A stretch of 6,198 nt of DNA from Gammaproteobacteria bacterium (GTDB taxonomy: Bacteria; Pseudomonadota; Gammaproteobacteria; Pseudomonadales; Oleiphilaceae), in assembly GCA_029268325.1 (NCBI GenBank), contig JAJUGC010000141.1, positions 1 to 6,198 on the forward strand, read 5' to 3'. How positions within the stretch are numbered: position 1 is the first letter of the stretch; each line of letters opens with the position of its first letter. Below the pieces are notes generated by a model. It saw only the letters and a list, made by a program, of their open reading frames with translations, was not told the DNA's origin and ran no database searches. The translations under genes and the position numbers were made by a program. This document shows, piece after piece, positions 5,866 through 6,198 of this stretch.

Positions 5866-5883
5866 GGGCAGGTTTGCCTGCCC
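5866..5883 (+). other. GC-rich hairpin in the bamC-purC gap / purC leader
   Basis: GGGCAGG (5866-5872) and CCTGCCC (5877-5883) form a perfect 7-bp stem with a TTTG loop. It lies 39 bases after the bamC stop and 27 before the purC ATG. No T-run follows (TGTAACG), so it is not a standard intrinsic terminator. It may protect the bamC 3' end, partly uncouple purC expression, or be a protein-binding palindrome. No convincing purC promoter was found in 5827-5910. Confidence 0.45.
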
Positions 5884-5910
5884 TGTAACGTAGTCTTGGA
5901 GATCATTCGA

Positions 5911-6198
5911 ATGCAAAAGCTTGAAGAGCTGTACTCCGGCAAGGCGAAGTCTGTTTACCGTACCGAAGACCCGGATCTGTTTGTCTTGCACTTCCGCGAC
6001 GACACCTCCGCATTCGATGGTCGCAGAATCGAGCAGTTGGCCCGTAAGGGGATGGTGAACAACAAATTCAACGCCTTCATCATGACCAAACTGGCGGAGC
6101 AGGGCGTTCCCACGCACTTTGTCAAGCTGCTGTCCGACCAGGAATCCCTGGTGAAAAAGCTGGAGATGATTCCGGTGGAATGCGTGGTGCGCAATTTC
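5911..6198 (+). CDS. purC: SAICAR synthetase PurC, N-terminal part (3' end outside window)
   Basis: PurC joins aspartate to CAIR using ATP to give SAICAR, a step of purine synthesis in the cytoplasm. The first 96 residues are visible (E. coli protein 237) and the frame is open to the window edge. The start MQKLEELYSGKAKSVY holds the ATP-binding GKAK segment. Next come FRDDTSAFDG, RKGMVNNKFNAFIMTKL and VKKLEMIPVECVVRN, all hallmark stretches of bacterial PurC and very close to E. coli. ATG 5911 has GGAG at 5898-5901, 9 bases upstream. It follows bamC by 84 bases on the same strand, as in E. coli. Pseudomonas has, from memory, an extra metallo-beta-lactamase-fold gene in this gap; it is absent here. 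Confidence 0.97.
   Translation, partial: MQKLEELYSGKAKSVYRTEDPDLFVLHFRDDTSAFDGRRIEQLARKGMVNNKFNAFIMTKLAEQGVPTHFVKLLSDQESLVKKLEMIPVECVVRNF

Noticed and set aside
1..6198. A new multi-gene system, mobile element or defence island
   Set aside because: All eight genes belong to known housekeeping families in a conserved order, with even codon use and no transposase, integrase, tRNA or CRISPR-like repeats.

Overview
The window is a conserved housekeeping neighbourhood of a gammaproteobacterial chromosome with moderately high GC. The order nadA – M48 protease (bepA/yfgC) – tusA – bcp – gcvR – dapA – bamC – purC matches the block known from Pseudomonas and related marine Gammaproteobacteria. The bcp/gcvR/dapA/bamC/purC part also matches Escherichia coli. 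From memory, Pseudomonas carries a PerM-type permease gene between tusA and bcp and a metallo-beta-lactamase-fold gene between bamC and purC. Neither is present here, which argues for a relative rather than Pseudomonas itself. The genus cannot be fixed from the sequence alone.

Layout: (1) 1-378, 3' end of nadA (+), cut by the window edge. (2) 379-590, a convergent gap with one weak hairpin. (3) 591-2078, a bepA-like periplasmic M48 metalloprotease with a TPR-like tail (-), starting at TTG. (4) 2079-2277, a divergent control region with a palindrome and a tentative promoter. (5) 2278-2511, tusA (+), whose stop codon lies inside a strong hairpin that probably terminates both tusA and the convergent bcp. 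(6) 2538-2999 bcp (-) and 3118-3666 gcvR (-), probably co-transcribed, with a long inverted repeat between them. (7) 3667-3859, a divergent gcvR/dapA promoter region. (8) 3860-4738 dapA and 4738-5826 bamC (+), overlapping by one base. (9) 5827-5910, the purC leader with a GC hairpin. (10) 5911-6198, the 5' part of purC (+), cut by the window edge.

The genes cover unrelated core functions: NAD synthesis (nadA), sulfur relay (tusA), peroxide defence (bcp), control of glycine cleavage (gcvR), lysine and diaminopimelate synthesis (dapA), purine synthesis (purC), and outer-membrane protein assembly and quality control (bamC and bepA). BamC and BepA both act on the BAM pathway but lie on opposite strands about 2.7 kb apart. 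I see no mobile element, CRISPR array, tRNA, rRNA, defence genes or new gene system. The points worth a second look are small: intergenic inverted repeats, a Bcp without the usual resolving cysteine, substitutions in the DapA lysine site, and start-site choices for bepA, gcvR and bamC.
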